From the NCBI RefSeq assembly GCF_900143565.1, contig NZ_FREX01000011.1, forward strand, positions 13,066 to 77,065: a stretch of DNA of 64,000 nucleotides, written 5' to 3'. The notes below the pieces were generated by a model that saw only the letters and a program-made list of their open reading frames with translations, was not told the origin of the DNA and did no database searches. Each line of letters begins with the position of its first letter. The stretch's first letter is position 1. Positions 44,581-53,016 of the stretch are shown piece after piece. Origin of the DNA: Pseudovibrio sp. Alg231-02. GTDB taxonomy: Bacteria; Pseudomonadota; Alphaproteobacteria; Rhizobiales; Stappiaceae. A program made the position numbers and the translations under genes.

Positions 44581-45401
44581 TGCCGTCAAAACCGAGTTGG
44601 TTTAATCTCACATCATTGGTTTTGGGGTTCAGCTTCCTCTACTTGCCCATCGTCATTCTGATTGTTTTTTCATTCAATGAATCTCGGTTGGTCACGGTTT
44701 GGGCCGGCTTCTCCACCAAGTGGTATGCATCCTTGCTGCAAAACGAACAGCTGTTGGAAGCTGCCTGGGTCACATTCCGTATCGGTCTCACATCTGCAAC
44801 TCTGGCAACGGTTCTTGGCACATTGGCTGCGCTGGTCTTAGCCCGGCAAGGACGCTTCTTCGGGCGTACTCTGTTTTCGGGGATGATCTACGCACCACTC
44901 GTGATGCCAGAAGTCATCCTCGGGTTGTCATTGCTGCTTCTGTTCGTGGCTATTGATCAAAATCGCGGCTTTTGGACAATCATGATTGCCCACACCACAT
45001 TCTCCATGTGTTACGTGGCGATCGTTGTGCAATCCCGCCTTTCTGGATTTGACCGCTCCTTAGAGGAAGCTGCAATGGATCTGGGCTGTCCTCCTGTCAG
45101 AACATTCTTCCGCATAACCCTCCCTCAGATCCTGCCAGGTGTGCTCGCAGGTTGGATGCTGGCATTCACATTGTCACTGGATGACTTGGTGATCGCGAGC
45201 TTTAATTCCGGACCCGGATCAACCACTTTGCCTATGAAGATTTATTCTCAGGTGAGATTAGGTGTGACGCCAGAAATCAATGCTATTTGCACGATACTGG
45301 TCGTTATCGTGACGATTGGCGTCATCTTGGCATCTCTCCTCACCAAAAGGCAGAGGTTCAAACGCATGGAAGAAGAGCGACTCGCAGCAGCCCATCTTTA
45401 A
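44580..45401 (+). CDS. potI: Polyamine ABC transporter permease PotI
   Basis: A 273-residue permease, second half of the channel, with EAA loop 'EEAAMDLGCPPVRTFFRITL'. It opens with a hydrophobic segment at about 10-30 and has five to six helices. Last gene of potFGHI; no terminator is evident within 200 bases of its stop. Confidence 0.92.
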   Translation: MPSKPSWFNLTSLVLGFSFLYLPIVILIVFSFNESRLVTVWAGFSTKWYASLLQNEQLLEAAWVTFRIGLTSATLATVLGTLAALVLARQGRFFGRTLFSGMIYAPLVMPEVILGLSLLLLFVAIDQNRGFWTIMIAHTTFSMCYVAIVVQSRLSGFDRSLEEAAMDLGCPPVRTFFRITLPQILPGVLAGWMLAFTLSLDDLVIASFNSGPGSTTLPMKIYSQVRLGVTPEINAICTILVVIVTIGVILASLLTKRQRFKRMEEERLAAAHL

Positions 45402-45703
45402 GAATTTTCATGGGTCTGAGTGTTACATTCTATAAAATTGTGCACCGCAAACACCCATTCCTCCCAGCTTTGTGGTTTTCACCTCAATAAATAGTCGCTC
45501 TCTGTACAAAGAGCACTTGGCGAGGACATAAAACACAGCTATCAACATTGCTGTCGCTATACCTATTTTCCCTAGGAGGGAACGGCAGGATGCTGATCCG
45601 GATGGAGGGTCAGGTCCCATTGCCAGCATGAAAAGGCGGTATTGCTTGCGTTCTGGAGAATGAGAAGCGTGAGTTCTACCAACTCATGTATTGGGAGTTT
45701 ATA
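45402..45703. other. Intergenic region between potI and the CoA-transferase genes
   Basis: About 300 bases with no gene I can support. The right end must hold the CoA-transferase promoter; its ribosome site GGGAG lies six bases before ATG 45704. No hairpin with T-run for the pot operon was found. Confidence 0.4.
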
Positions 45704-46399
45704 ATGAATAAAGTTTATCCAAGTGCTGCCGCTGCTCTGGAAGGACTTACCTTTGATGGCATGACCGTCATGGCAGGTGGGTTTGGTCTCTGTGGCATTC
45801 CTGAAAACCTGATTATTGCGCTGCGAGATTCTGGTGCGAATGACCTGACTGCCATCTCTAACAACGCAGGCGTTGATGACTTCGGTCTGGGCCTGCTGTT
45901 GCAGACGCGCCAGATCAAGAAGATGGTGTCGTCTTACGTTGGCGAAAACGCAACTTTCGAGCGTCAGTATCTGGATGGTGATCTTGAGCTGGAATTCAAC
46001 CCTCAAGGTACCCTTGCTGAACGCATCCGTGCAGGCGGCGCAGGCATCCCGGGTTTCTACACCAAAACTGGTGTTGGCACCCTGATCGCCGAAGGTAAAG
46101 AGCACAAAGACTTTAACGGTGAAACCTACATCATGGAAACCGGTCTGGTTTCAGACGTAGCTCTCGTGAGTGCATGGAAAGCTGACAAAGAAGGCAACCT
46201 GATCTTCCGTAAGACAGCGCGCAACTTCAACCCGGTCATGGCAACAGCTGGTAAGACCACTGTCGTAGAAGTTGAAGAGCTCGTCGAGATCGGTGAGCTG
46301 GATGCGGATCAGATCCATACTCCAGGTATCTTCGTTGACCGCATCGTTGTTGGCACATTTGAAAAGCGCATCGAGCAGCGCACTACACGCGAAGCTTAA
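45704..46399 (+). CDS. 3-oxoacid CoA-transferase, subunit A
   Basis: A 231-residue alpha subunit. '[23 protein letters not shown]' (in parts) is the CoA-transferase subunit A signature, with '[14 protein letters not shown]' and '[15 protein letters not shown]' following. With subunit B it moves CoA between succinyl-CoA (or acetyl-CoA) and a 3-oxoacid such as acetoacetate; ScoA, PcaI and AtoD cannot be told apart by eye. ATG 45704 behind GGGAG. Subunit B follows after 15 bases. Confidence 0.9.
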   Translation: MNKVYPSAAAALEGLTFDGMTVMAGGFGLCGIPENLIIALRDSGANDLTAISNNAGVDDFGLGLLLQTRQIKKMVSSYVGENATFERQYLDGDLELEFNPQGTLAERIRAGGAGIPGFYTKTGVGTLIAEGKEHKDFNGETYIMETGLVSDVALVSAWKADKEGNLIFRKTARNFNPVMATAGKTTVVEVEELVEIGELDADQIHTPGIFVDRIVVGTFEKRIEQRTTREA

Positions 46400-46414
46400 G
46401 GGAGGGCAGTAATC

Positions 46415-47044
46415 ATGGCTTGGAATCGTGACGAAATGGCCGCCCGTGCGGCAAAAGAACTGCAAGATGGTTTCTACGTTAACCTCGGCATTGGCATCCC
46501 GACACTGGTCGCAAACTACATTCCAGACGGAATGAATGTAGCTCTGCAGTCAGAAAATGGCATGCTGGGCATGGGCCCGTTCCCGACTGAAGATGAAGTT
46601 GATGCAGATCTGATCAATGCAGGTAAGCAGACCATCACTGAACTGGACCGTACCAGCTATTTCTCTTCTGCAGACAGCTTTGCGATGATCCGCGGAGGTC
46701 ACATTGACCTCTCCATCCTCGGTGCGATGGAAGTCTCAGAAGAGGGTGATCTCGCCAACTGGATGATCCCTGGCAAAATGGTCAAGGGCATGGGCGGTGC
46801 AATGGACCTTGTTGCAGGCGTTAAACGTGTTGTGGTCATTATGGATCACACCAACAAACGCGGTGACAAAAAACTCCTCCATAAGTGCGCCCTACCGCTC
46901 ACCGGTGTAAAATGCGTCGACCGCATCATCACCAACCTCGGCGTCTTCGACGTAGTCGACGGCGGCCTGAAAGTCGCAGAAATGGCTGAGGGTGTAACTC
47001 TGGATGAGATCAAAGAGAAAACTGAAGCGAATTTGGTAGAGTAA
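46415..47044 (+). CDS. 3-oxoacid CoA-transferase, subunit B
   Basis: A 209-residue beta subunit with the catalytic Glu in '[14 protein letters not shown]' (S-E-N-G), near residue 48. '[17 protein letters not shown]' precedes it. It completes the enzyme with subunit A and is probably used for ketone-body or PHB-derived acetoacetate use. SD GGGAGG precedes ATG 46415. A terminator closes the two-gene unit. Confidence 0.92.
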   Translation: MAWNRDEMAARAAKELQDGFYVNLGIGIPTLVANYIPDGMNVALQSENGMLGMGPFPTEDEVDADLINAGKQTITELDRTSYFSSADSFAMIRGGHIDLSILGAMEVSEEGDLANWMIPGKMVKGMGGAMDLVAGVKRVVVIMDHTNKRGDKKLLHKCALPLTGVKCVDRIITNLGVFDVVDGGLKVAEMAEGVTLDEIKEKTEANLVE

Positions 47045-47067
47045 CCAAACTTCACTTTGACAAGACA

Positions 47068-47096
47068 AGAGAGGGCAATTTGTCCTCTCTTTTTAT
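47068..47096 (+). terminator. Intrinsic terminator of the CoA-transferase genes
   Basis: AGAGAGG (47068-47074) pairs with CCTCTCT (47084-47090), followed by TTTTTATTT. It lies 24 bases past the stop. Confidence 0.85.
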
Positions 47097-47248
47097 TTGT
47101 ATGTAATAAGAGTAGTTATCAAATACTTTTCTTCTCGACGATAGTCTCTGCGACCAATACCATCTTAAACTAGTTCGCCCATAACGTCGGTCCTGCTGAT
47201 AGCAAAAGCCCGTTGCCAAAATGCGAGCCGACCTTTTAACTAGGCATC

Positions 47249-48052
47249 TCAATCCTCTTGCTGCACAAACTCGCAGCGGGCTTCAGAGAACATATGTTTA
47301 GCAATAGCGCATAGCCAGTTAATCTGACAGTTGCGTGTTTTAAAGTTCTCTTCAACCTGGCCGACACCGGTGTCACTCATAAAAAAACCTTGCTCTGTAA
47401 AAGCACCCTGAAGATCTTCGAGAGAGTACTTTACCCGGAGCAAGCTTGAAGAAATGTCTGCCAGCGAGTTAGCGTTTTGCTCAGTACTCAAGCCACCAAA
47501 GCCAGCCCTGTCAAATGGTTCTTGCAGGTCTTTAAAGAGTTGTTGCTGAAAAGCTTCCAGCTCAACACCTTGGTGCCATAAACAGACGTCTTTCAGACCT
47601 CGGAAGTCTGCGTCGAGCCGCTGCCAAGCGCCATCAAGAAAACTCTCCAAAATAACAGCGCAGTTTTTGTCTTCTGAAGCAACATCATCGTCAGTACAGA
47701 CAAAGGGACCGATATGATCCGGATCTTCTGGATAAAACAGCACCAGTTGATCCCTGAAGTCCCGTTGCAGCGTCACATAATCCTCTATCTGGCTCTGCAT
47801 TTCCCTCTTGCAGCTGCCTGTACCTCCCTCAACATTTGGACAGGTCTTAAGAACCACCTCTTCATCAGGCTCCCTCAGTCGAAAGGCAGTTTTGAAGTTG
47901 CCTTCTTCCAAAAACGTAGCTTGCTTAAGCACAAGGGATTGATTTTTGCCATCCAGCTCAATCAGCCAGTGATACAGATTGGAGTCTTGAGCAAGAGTGT
48001 TACCGGCAATCAGACTAAGAAGCACGAGGCTTCCAAACATGAGTTTCTTCAT
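47249..48052 (-). CDS. Secreted Cys-rich protein of unknown function
   Basis: A 267-residue protein with a Sec signal peptide (MKKLMFGSLVLLSLIAGNTLA, cleavage about residue 21). The mature part holds eight Cys, an even number that suggests disulfides in the periplasm or outside, and is acidic. I recognise no domain. ATG 48052 is chosen because it starts the signal peptide; an ATG four codons earlier is possible. It stands alone, divergent from the LysE exporter gene. No T-rich terminator was seen after it. Confidence 0.72.
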   Translation of the reverse strand: MKKLMFGSLVLLSLIAGNTLAQDSNLYHWLIELDGKNQSLVLKQATFLEEGNFKTAFRLREPDEEVVLKTCPNVEGGTGSCKREMQSQIEDYVTLQRDFRDQLVLFYPEDPDHIGPFVCTDDDVASEDKNCAVILESFLDGAWQRLDADFRGLKDVCLWHQGVELEAFQQQLFKDLQEPFDRAGFGGLSTEQNANSLADISSSLLRVKYSLEDLQGAFTEQGFFMSDTGVGQVEENFKTRNCQINWLCAIAKHMFSEARCEFVQQED

Positions 48053-48180
48053 GATGTTTTCCATAGCAGTTAAGAACTACCAAGCCTGACGTGCAATCAG
48101 GGGAAAGGTGATGCTGCTTGTTTCCTTTGCCTTAATAAACTATGAAAATAGAGGTTTTTGGTAAAGTATTGGAGCACCGC

Positions 48181-48807
48181 GTGATCCCAATAGATGTACT
48201 GGCTGGTTTTTTCACTGTCACTGTTTTGCTGGCATTGGCACCAGGCCCTGATAATATTTTCGTGCTGACACAGTCTGCAGTGTGTGGTCGTATGGCGGGT
48301 ATTGCGGTGACGCTTGGTCTTTGCACCGGCTTGATTTTTCACACAACGGCTGTGGCGCTCGGTGTATCCGCGATTTTTCAGGCGTCCGAGTTGGCGTTTA
48401 CCTTCGTCAAGGTGCTTGGTGTCGGGTATCTGCTTTATCTCGCGTGGGGAGCCTTCAGAGCGAAGCCTGAGCCGGTACAACAAAATAAGGTCGATCATTC
48501 TGCTTTGATCCCTCTGTACCGTCGCGGTGTAATCATGAACATCACCAATCCCAAGGTCGCTATCTTCTTCCTTTCGTTCTTTCCGCAATTTGTTGATCCT
48601 GCTTACGGTCCTGTTATGCCGCAGTTCTTACAGCTGGGGGCAGTATTCATGCTTTCGGCAGTTCTGGTCTTTGGCTCAGTCGCCTTCGCAGCAGGTGCTA
48701 TCGGCGATCGTTTGAGCAAGTCTATAACTGCTCAGAAAGTAATGAACCGGATTGCCTCTGTTGTTTTTGTTGGAATGGCGCTGAAACTGGCAGCTGCGAC
48801 CAGATAA
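48181..48807 (+). CDS. LysE/RhtB-family amino acid exporter
   Basis: About 208 residues with six hydrophobic segments. 'LLALAPGPDNIFVLTQSAV' is the LysE family signature near the N-terminus, and 'NITNPKVAIFFLSFFPQF' the second conserved stretch. GTG 48181 with GGAG six bases upstream gives the usual family start; a longer frame adds 13 odd residues. It exports amino acids or similar small molecules; the substrate is not predictable. Shares a two-way terminator with the iron permease gene. Confidence 0.87.
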   Translation: MIPIDVLAGFFTVTVLLALAPGPDNIFVLTQSAVCGRMAGIAVTLGLCTGLIFHTTAVALGVSAIFQASELAFTFVKVLGVGYLLYLAWGAFRAKPEPVQQNKVDHSALIPLYRRGVIMNITNPKVAIFFLSFFPQFVDPAYGPVMPQFLQLGAVFMLSAVLVFGSVAFAAGAIGDRLSKSITAQKVMNRIASVVFVGMALKLAAATR

Positions 48808-48835
48808 CATCGGATACAGATTCATTAGATACTAA

Positions 48836-48865
48836 AAAAGCCGCTGAACATCTTCAGCGGCTTTT
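48836..48865. terminator. Bidirectional terminator between lysE-like gene and iron permease gene
   Basis: AAAAGCCGCTGAA (48836-48848) pairs perfectly with TTCAGCGGCTTTT (48853-48865) around CATC. Both directions have a T-run. The two genes converge here. Confidence 0.92.
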
Positions 48866-48889
48866 CTATATTGCAAACTCTTTCCGTTC

Positions 48890-50629
48890 TTACTCAGCAG
48901 GTACCATTGAGGTGTCCTTGGAAAAGCGCTTGTTGCCGCGTTTCTCGCGGAATGTATCGGCACTTGTCTTTGCCAGCATAATCACCGGAATGATGCCCAC
49001 CAACACGATACACAGGGCTGGCAGAGCAGCATCTTCAAACGCTTCACGAGAAGCTGCGTTGTAAACCGTTGTTGCGAGTGTCTCGAAATTAAACGGACGC
49101 AGAAGCAACGTTGCAGGCAGCTCTTTCATGCACTCCACAAAGGAAAGCAGTGTCGCGGAGAGAATGACTGGCTTCATCAACGGCATGTGAACGCGGCCAA
49201 GGGTGCCCCACGCAGTCTGTCCCAGGCTACGAGACGCCATATCATAGTGCGGGGTAATCTTGCCAAATCCGCCATCTATCTGTCCGTATGACATAGCCAG
49301 AAAACGGACGACATAAGCGTAGATGAGCGCTGTACCTGATCCAATCAGAAGCAAGCCAGTACCAAACCCGAGCAAGGCTTCAAAACCCTCTGAGATCATG
49401 TTGTCCAATGCTGCAACTGGGAACAGAATGCCTACGGCCAGAATGGTGCCAGGTACAGCGTAACCAATCGAAGCTACCCGGCCCAGTGTCGTTGTTACTC
49501 TGCTTGGGAACAGGCGGCGGCGATAGGCAAGGGTCAGGCTGATGCCGATAGAAACAGCAGCGGCCACAGCAGCCAGCCAAAGAGTGTTGCCAGCAGCAGC
49601 CCAAAGGGCTGGTTCAAACAGATCTTCCACACGGCGACTTGCACGGCTCAGGAGCAACAATGACGGAAAGACAAAGCCCAGAATGATAGGCAGCGCGCAG
49701 ACAGCCACAGCAACCCAGCCACGCCAGCCCTGCAGCTCGTAGCTCGGCAAAGCACGATAAGTACCCGTTGTCTGATGAAAACGCTGCTTGCGGCGGCCAT
49801 AATACTCAATGAACATCAGCGCCAGCACAAACACCAGCATGATTGTTGCGATCTGAGCTGCGCCCGTCAGATTAGAGCGATTGAGCCATGTGTCATAAAC
49901 CGAAAATGTAAGTGTCTGCACGCCGAAAAAGGACACTGCACCAATGTCGTTCAGGCACTCCATCAGAGCAAGGGTCACACCAACCACAATAGCAGGACGT
50001 GCAAGCGGCAACGCGACCTTCCAGAACAAGCGAAATGGACCTGCGCCTAGGGTACGGGACACATCCAGCGCGCAAGCTGACTGAATAAGGAACGAGGCGC
50101 GTGCACTCAGATAAACATAAGGGTAGAGAACAAAACCCATGACAAACATGGCACCACCAAGAGAGCGGATCTCAGGGAACCAATAGTCACGAGAGGTCTT
50201 GAAACCAAAGATATCGCGTATCAGTCCTTGCACCGGACCAGTGTAATCCAGCAGTTCAACATACGAAAACGCGATAATGTAGGTCGGGACTGCAAAGGGC
50301 AACAGTAGCGCCAGATCAAACCAGCGCCGCCCGGGAAAACGGCACATGGTGACTAACCATGCTGTGCTGACCCCGACAACAAACACGATCACACCAACAC
50401 CGACCATCAGCTGGAATGTGGTGGCAATTGAACGCGGTAGAATTGTTGAGACAAGGTGCGGCCATAGATTGCCCGAAGAGCCCATAGCCATAATAACAAT
50501 TGCAAGAACCGGCATCACAACGAGGCCGGTTAGAAAGTAGGTCCCAAACGCAAGAAGCCGCTCCCCTCGAGAAGAGGGGGCGGCGGTTCTGTATTGTGGC
50601 GATCCACTATGTCCGTGTCTGGATGTCAT
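48890..50629 (-). CDS. fbpB: Ferric iron ABC transporter permease (FbpB type)
   Basis: A 579-residue permease made of two fused halves, about twelve helices in all. Two EAA loops are visible: 'DVSRTLGAGPFRLFWKVALP' in the first half and 'MASRSLGQTAWGTLGRVHMP' in the second. This layout is typical of FbpB/SfuB-type iron permeases. The binding-protein gene lies 33 bases upstream. The ATPase that would drive it is not in this window, so it is encoded elsewhere or shared. Confidence 0.88.
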   Translation of the reverse strand: MTSRHGHSGSPQYRTAAPSSRGERLLAFGTYFLTGLVVMPVLAIVIMAMGSSGNLWPHLVSTILPRSIATTFQLMVGVGVIVFVVGVSTAWLVTMCRFPGRRWFDLALLLPFAVPTYIIAFSYVELLDYTGPVQGLIRDIFGFKTSRDYWFPEIRSLGGAMFVMGFVLYPYVYLSARASFLIQSACALDVSRTLGAGPFRLFWKVALPLARPAIVVGVTLALMECLNDIGAVSFFGVQTLTFSVYDTWLNRSNLTGAAQIATIMLVFVLALMFIEYYGRRKQRFHQTTGTYRALPSYELQGWRGWVAVAVCALPIILGFVFPSLLLLSRASRRVEDLFEPALWAAAGNTLWLAAVAAAVSIGISLTLAYRRRLFPSRVTTTLGRVASIGYAVPGTILAVGILFPVAALDNMISEGFEALLGFGTGLLLIGSGTALIYAYVVRFLAMSYGQIDGGFGKITPHYDMASRSLGQTAWGTLGRVHMPLMKPVILSATLLSFVECMKELPATLLLRPFNFETLATTVYNAASREAFEDAALPALCIVLVGIIPVIMLAKTSADTFREKRGNKRFSKDTSMVPAE

Positions 50630-50662
50630 GGAATGGCTTCAACTCAATTTACCTGTTGGAAT

Positions 50663-51712
50663 TTAGCTGGATGGACCGTTATCAAAGCCAACGATATCAA
50701 CCAGCTCACTCGCTTTTGCGCGTTGAGCAGCAATCTCGTTGAGAGAAACTTCATCAGCTTTGAAGGAACCCCAGGAGGCAACCAGTTCAGATGGTGCGAT
50801 GCCTGGCTCTACTGGATACTCGAAGTTCTGTGCAGCATAGATAGCCTGCGCTTCATCGGAAGCAAGGAATTCCATCAGCTTTACAGCGTTGTCTTTGTTC
50901 GGAGCATTTTTTGCCAGAACCATGCCGGAGATGTTCACGTGAGTGCCACGACCTTCGGTGTTCGGGAAGAGAATGCGAACTGACGCTGCCCAATCCTTCT
51001 GCTCAGGATCTTTCTCGTTGGTTTGCATTTTGCCCATGTAATAGGTGTTGCCCAATGAGATGTCGCATTCACCTGCGAAGATGGACTTAACCTGCGCACG
51101 GTCGTTGCCGGTTGGCTTACGTGCCAGGTTGTCACGAACAGCTTCCAGCCACTTCTGTGTCTCAGCTTCGCCCTTGTGAGCAATCATGGAAGCGATCAGA
51201 CCGATGGAATAAACGTGTTGACCAGAGCGGGTGCAAAGGCGGCCTTTCCATTTTGGATCAGCAAGCTCTTCATAGGTGATGCTATCTTGGGCAACGCGGT
51301 CTTTAGAAGCATAGATGACACGAGCGCGCGTTGTCAGACCGAACCAGTGGCCTTCAGAGTCACGCAAGTTTGCCGGGATGTTGCCGTTGATTGCATCGCT
51401 AACGACTGGCTGAGTAACACCGAGGTCTTTTGCACCCTGTAGACGGCCAATGTCTACGGAAAGAAGAACGTCAGCTGGAGAGTTCTTACCCTCGGCCTTC
51501 ATACGCTCGCCAAGACCTTTCTTAGCGAAAACAACGTTTGCTTTGACGCCAGTCTCAGCAGTGAATGCATCGAGAAGTGGTTTGATCAATTCTGGCTGGC
51601 GGTAAGAATAGATATTCACTTCGCCTTCTGCCTGAGCTGATGCGACCATACCGGTTGTACCAAGTGCAAAACCAGCTGCTGTCAGCCCAATTCCCTTAAA
51701 CAACGACTTCAT
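50663..51712 (-). CDS. fbpA: Ferric iron ABC transporter substrate-binding protein (FbpA/FutA type)
   Basis: A 349-residue periplasmic protein. The signal peptide ends at 'ASAQAEGEV' (cleavage about residue 29). 'VNIYSYRQPELIKPLLDAF' and 'ADVLLSVDIGRLQGAKD' are typical, and the adjacent Tyr pair in 'ISLGNTYYMGKM' supplies the iron-binding phenolates. SD AGGAG lies eight bases before ATG 51712. First gene of a two-gene unit with the permease. A Fur/Mur-like inverted repeat lies about 160 bases upstream, fitting iron control. Confidence 0.9.
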   Translation of the reverse strand: MKSLFKGIGLTAAGFALGTTGMVASAQAEGEVNIYSYRQPELIKPLLDAFTAETGVKANVVFAKKGLGERMKAEGKNSPADVLLSVDIGRLQGAKDLGVTQPVVSDAINGNIPANLRDSEGHWFGLTTRARVIYASKDRVAQDSITYEELADPKWKGRLCTRSGQHVYSIGLIASMIAHKGEAETQKWLEAVRDNLARKPTGNDRAQVKSIFAGECDISLGNTYYMGKMQTNEKDPEQKDWAASVRILFPNTEGRGTHVNISGMVLAKNAPNKDNAVKLMEFLASDEAQAIYAAQNFEYPVEPGIAPSELVASWGSFKADEVSLNEIAAQRAKASELVDIVGFDNGPSS

Positions 51713-51872
51713 CGGAACATCTCCTGAGTGATCTTGTACGCGTCTGCAAACGCTTGTCATTTGCCGTTATATCGGAAACTTGACTTTCTCTGTCAACTAA
51801 TAAACTTCGTGAAAACAATGAGATAGAACTATTCTAAACTGTGAAATTCAGCTTTTAAGGTGCTATCCATCT

Positions 51873-51897
51873 GCAATTGCGAATGATTTTCAATTGC
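51873..51897. promoter_or_regulatory. Candidate Fur/Mur-family box upstream of fbpA
   Basis: GCAATTG (51873-51879) and CAATTGC (51891-51897) are perfect inverted arms around CGAATGATTTT. This resembles alphaproteobacterial Fur/Mur boxes, which use TGCAAATNATTTGCA-like halves. It is placed upstream of the iron transporter genes. Regulator identity is inference. Confidence 0.5.
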
Positions 51898-52008
51898 GGC
51901 TCATGTCAGCCTCAAGGAAAAGTTTACTGAAAAACTCAGAGTTGTTGAAAACAAACTGGTCTGGAGGGAGTGCAGTACTCACGTTCATATGCAGAAACGA
52001 TTCCAATT

Positions 52009-52977
52009 TTAAGGAGTCGGAGTGTCTCCTTGCAGCACTCGTGCCATCCAGATGCGGTTCATGTTTTGCCCGCAAAGGATGAAAGAAGCCCTTTTGTCTT
52101 GCAGGTTGGCACGCTCTTTTGAAAGGCCTGCCAGACCAGCAGCAGCAGCACCTTCGCACGCATTGTGCGTTGTGCGATAAAGCAGACGGATTGCTTCTGC
52201 AATCTCATCCTCGCTGACACGGATAATGCGCTCAGCGCCTGATCTGATTAAGGCAAAAGCTTCCCGGGCAGGCCCTCGCACACAAATCCCTTCAGCAAAG
52301 GTATTGGCTGAAGACGTGAGTGTATATTCACCAACTTCAATAGAGCGGGCGCACCCATCCGCCTTTTCTGCGACCACGCCGATAATCTTCGTCTTCAGGC
52401 CAAAGAGGTCACGCACAGATATTAATCCGCATATGCCAGTGCCCAAACCAACAGGCACATAGATGGCATCCAGGTCCTTAATCGCGCGGAAGATCTCAAG
52501 CGCGTAAGTCGCGGCTCCCAGAACAAGGTCATAATCAAAGCCGGGAGAGAGCACCTGCTTAGAATCCTCGGCCATCTGGCAGGCGAATGTATGGGCCTCC
52601 TCAAAGTCTTTGCCGTGCTCAATCAAAAATGCGCCGTAGCTTTGGATAGCCGCTGTCGTTTCTTTGGAAGTGCCTTGAGGAACAACAATCGCTGCACGCT
52701 GGTGCAGCATTTTGGCTGCCCACGCCATGCCCAGTCCAAAGTTACCGCGTGTGGCGGCAACAAAGCTTGTAGAGCTGACATGCCGTTGTGATTGGCGTAG
52801 GAGATAAAGCAAAGCGCACCGGGCCTTAAACGATCCGGTGGGCGCATGGTTCTCGTGCTTGATGAAGACCTCGCAGCCTAAGGCGTCATTGAGCAAGGGC
52901 CAGCTGTAAAGCGCTGTCGGGGCCATATGGCGCCGCAGTTCTTGCGAAGCATATTCCAAAGCAGCCAGTGTGAGCAT
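52009..52977 (-). CDS. Threonine dehydratase-like PLP enzyme
   Basis: A 322-residue fold-type II PLP enzyme. The Schiff-base Lys lies in 'APTGSFKARCALLYLL' (about residue 50); 'ATRGNFGLGMAWAA' is the asparagine loop (usually S/T-x-G-N-H-G, here R-G-N-F-G), and 'YVPVGLGTGICGLIS' the phosphate-binding glycine loop (usually GGGG-like, here G-L-G-T-G). It most resembles threonine/serine ammonia-lyase relatives, but both loop changes mean another amino acid could be the substrate. SD AGGAG precedes ATG 52977. It follows the large histidine kinase gene by 39 bases on the same strand. Confidence 0.8.
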   Translation of the reverse strand: MLTLAALEYASQELRRHMAPTALYSWPLLNDALGCEVFIKHENHAPTGSFKARCALLYLLRQSQRHVSSTSFVAATRGNFGLGMAWAAKMLHQRAAIVVPQGTSKETTAAIQSYGAFLIEHGKDFEEAHTFACQMAEDSKQVLSPGFDYDLVLGAATYALEIFRAIKDLDAIYVPVGLGTGICGLISVRDLFGLKTKIIGVVAEKADGCARSIEVGEYTLTSSANTFAEGICVRGPAREAFALIRSGAERIIRVSEDEIAEAIRLLYRTTHNACEGAAAAGLAGLSKERANLQDKRASFILCGQNMNRIWMARVLQGDTPTP

Positions 52978-53016
52978 GCGAATCTCCTGCGATGGTCAGG
53001 CCACCACAGGAGCGCG

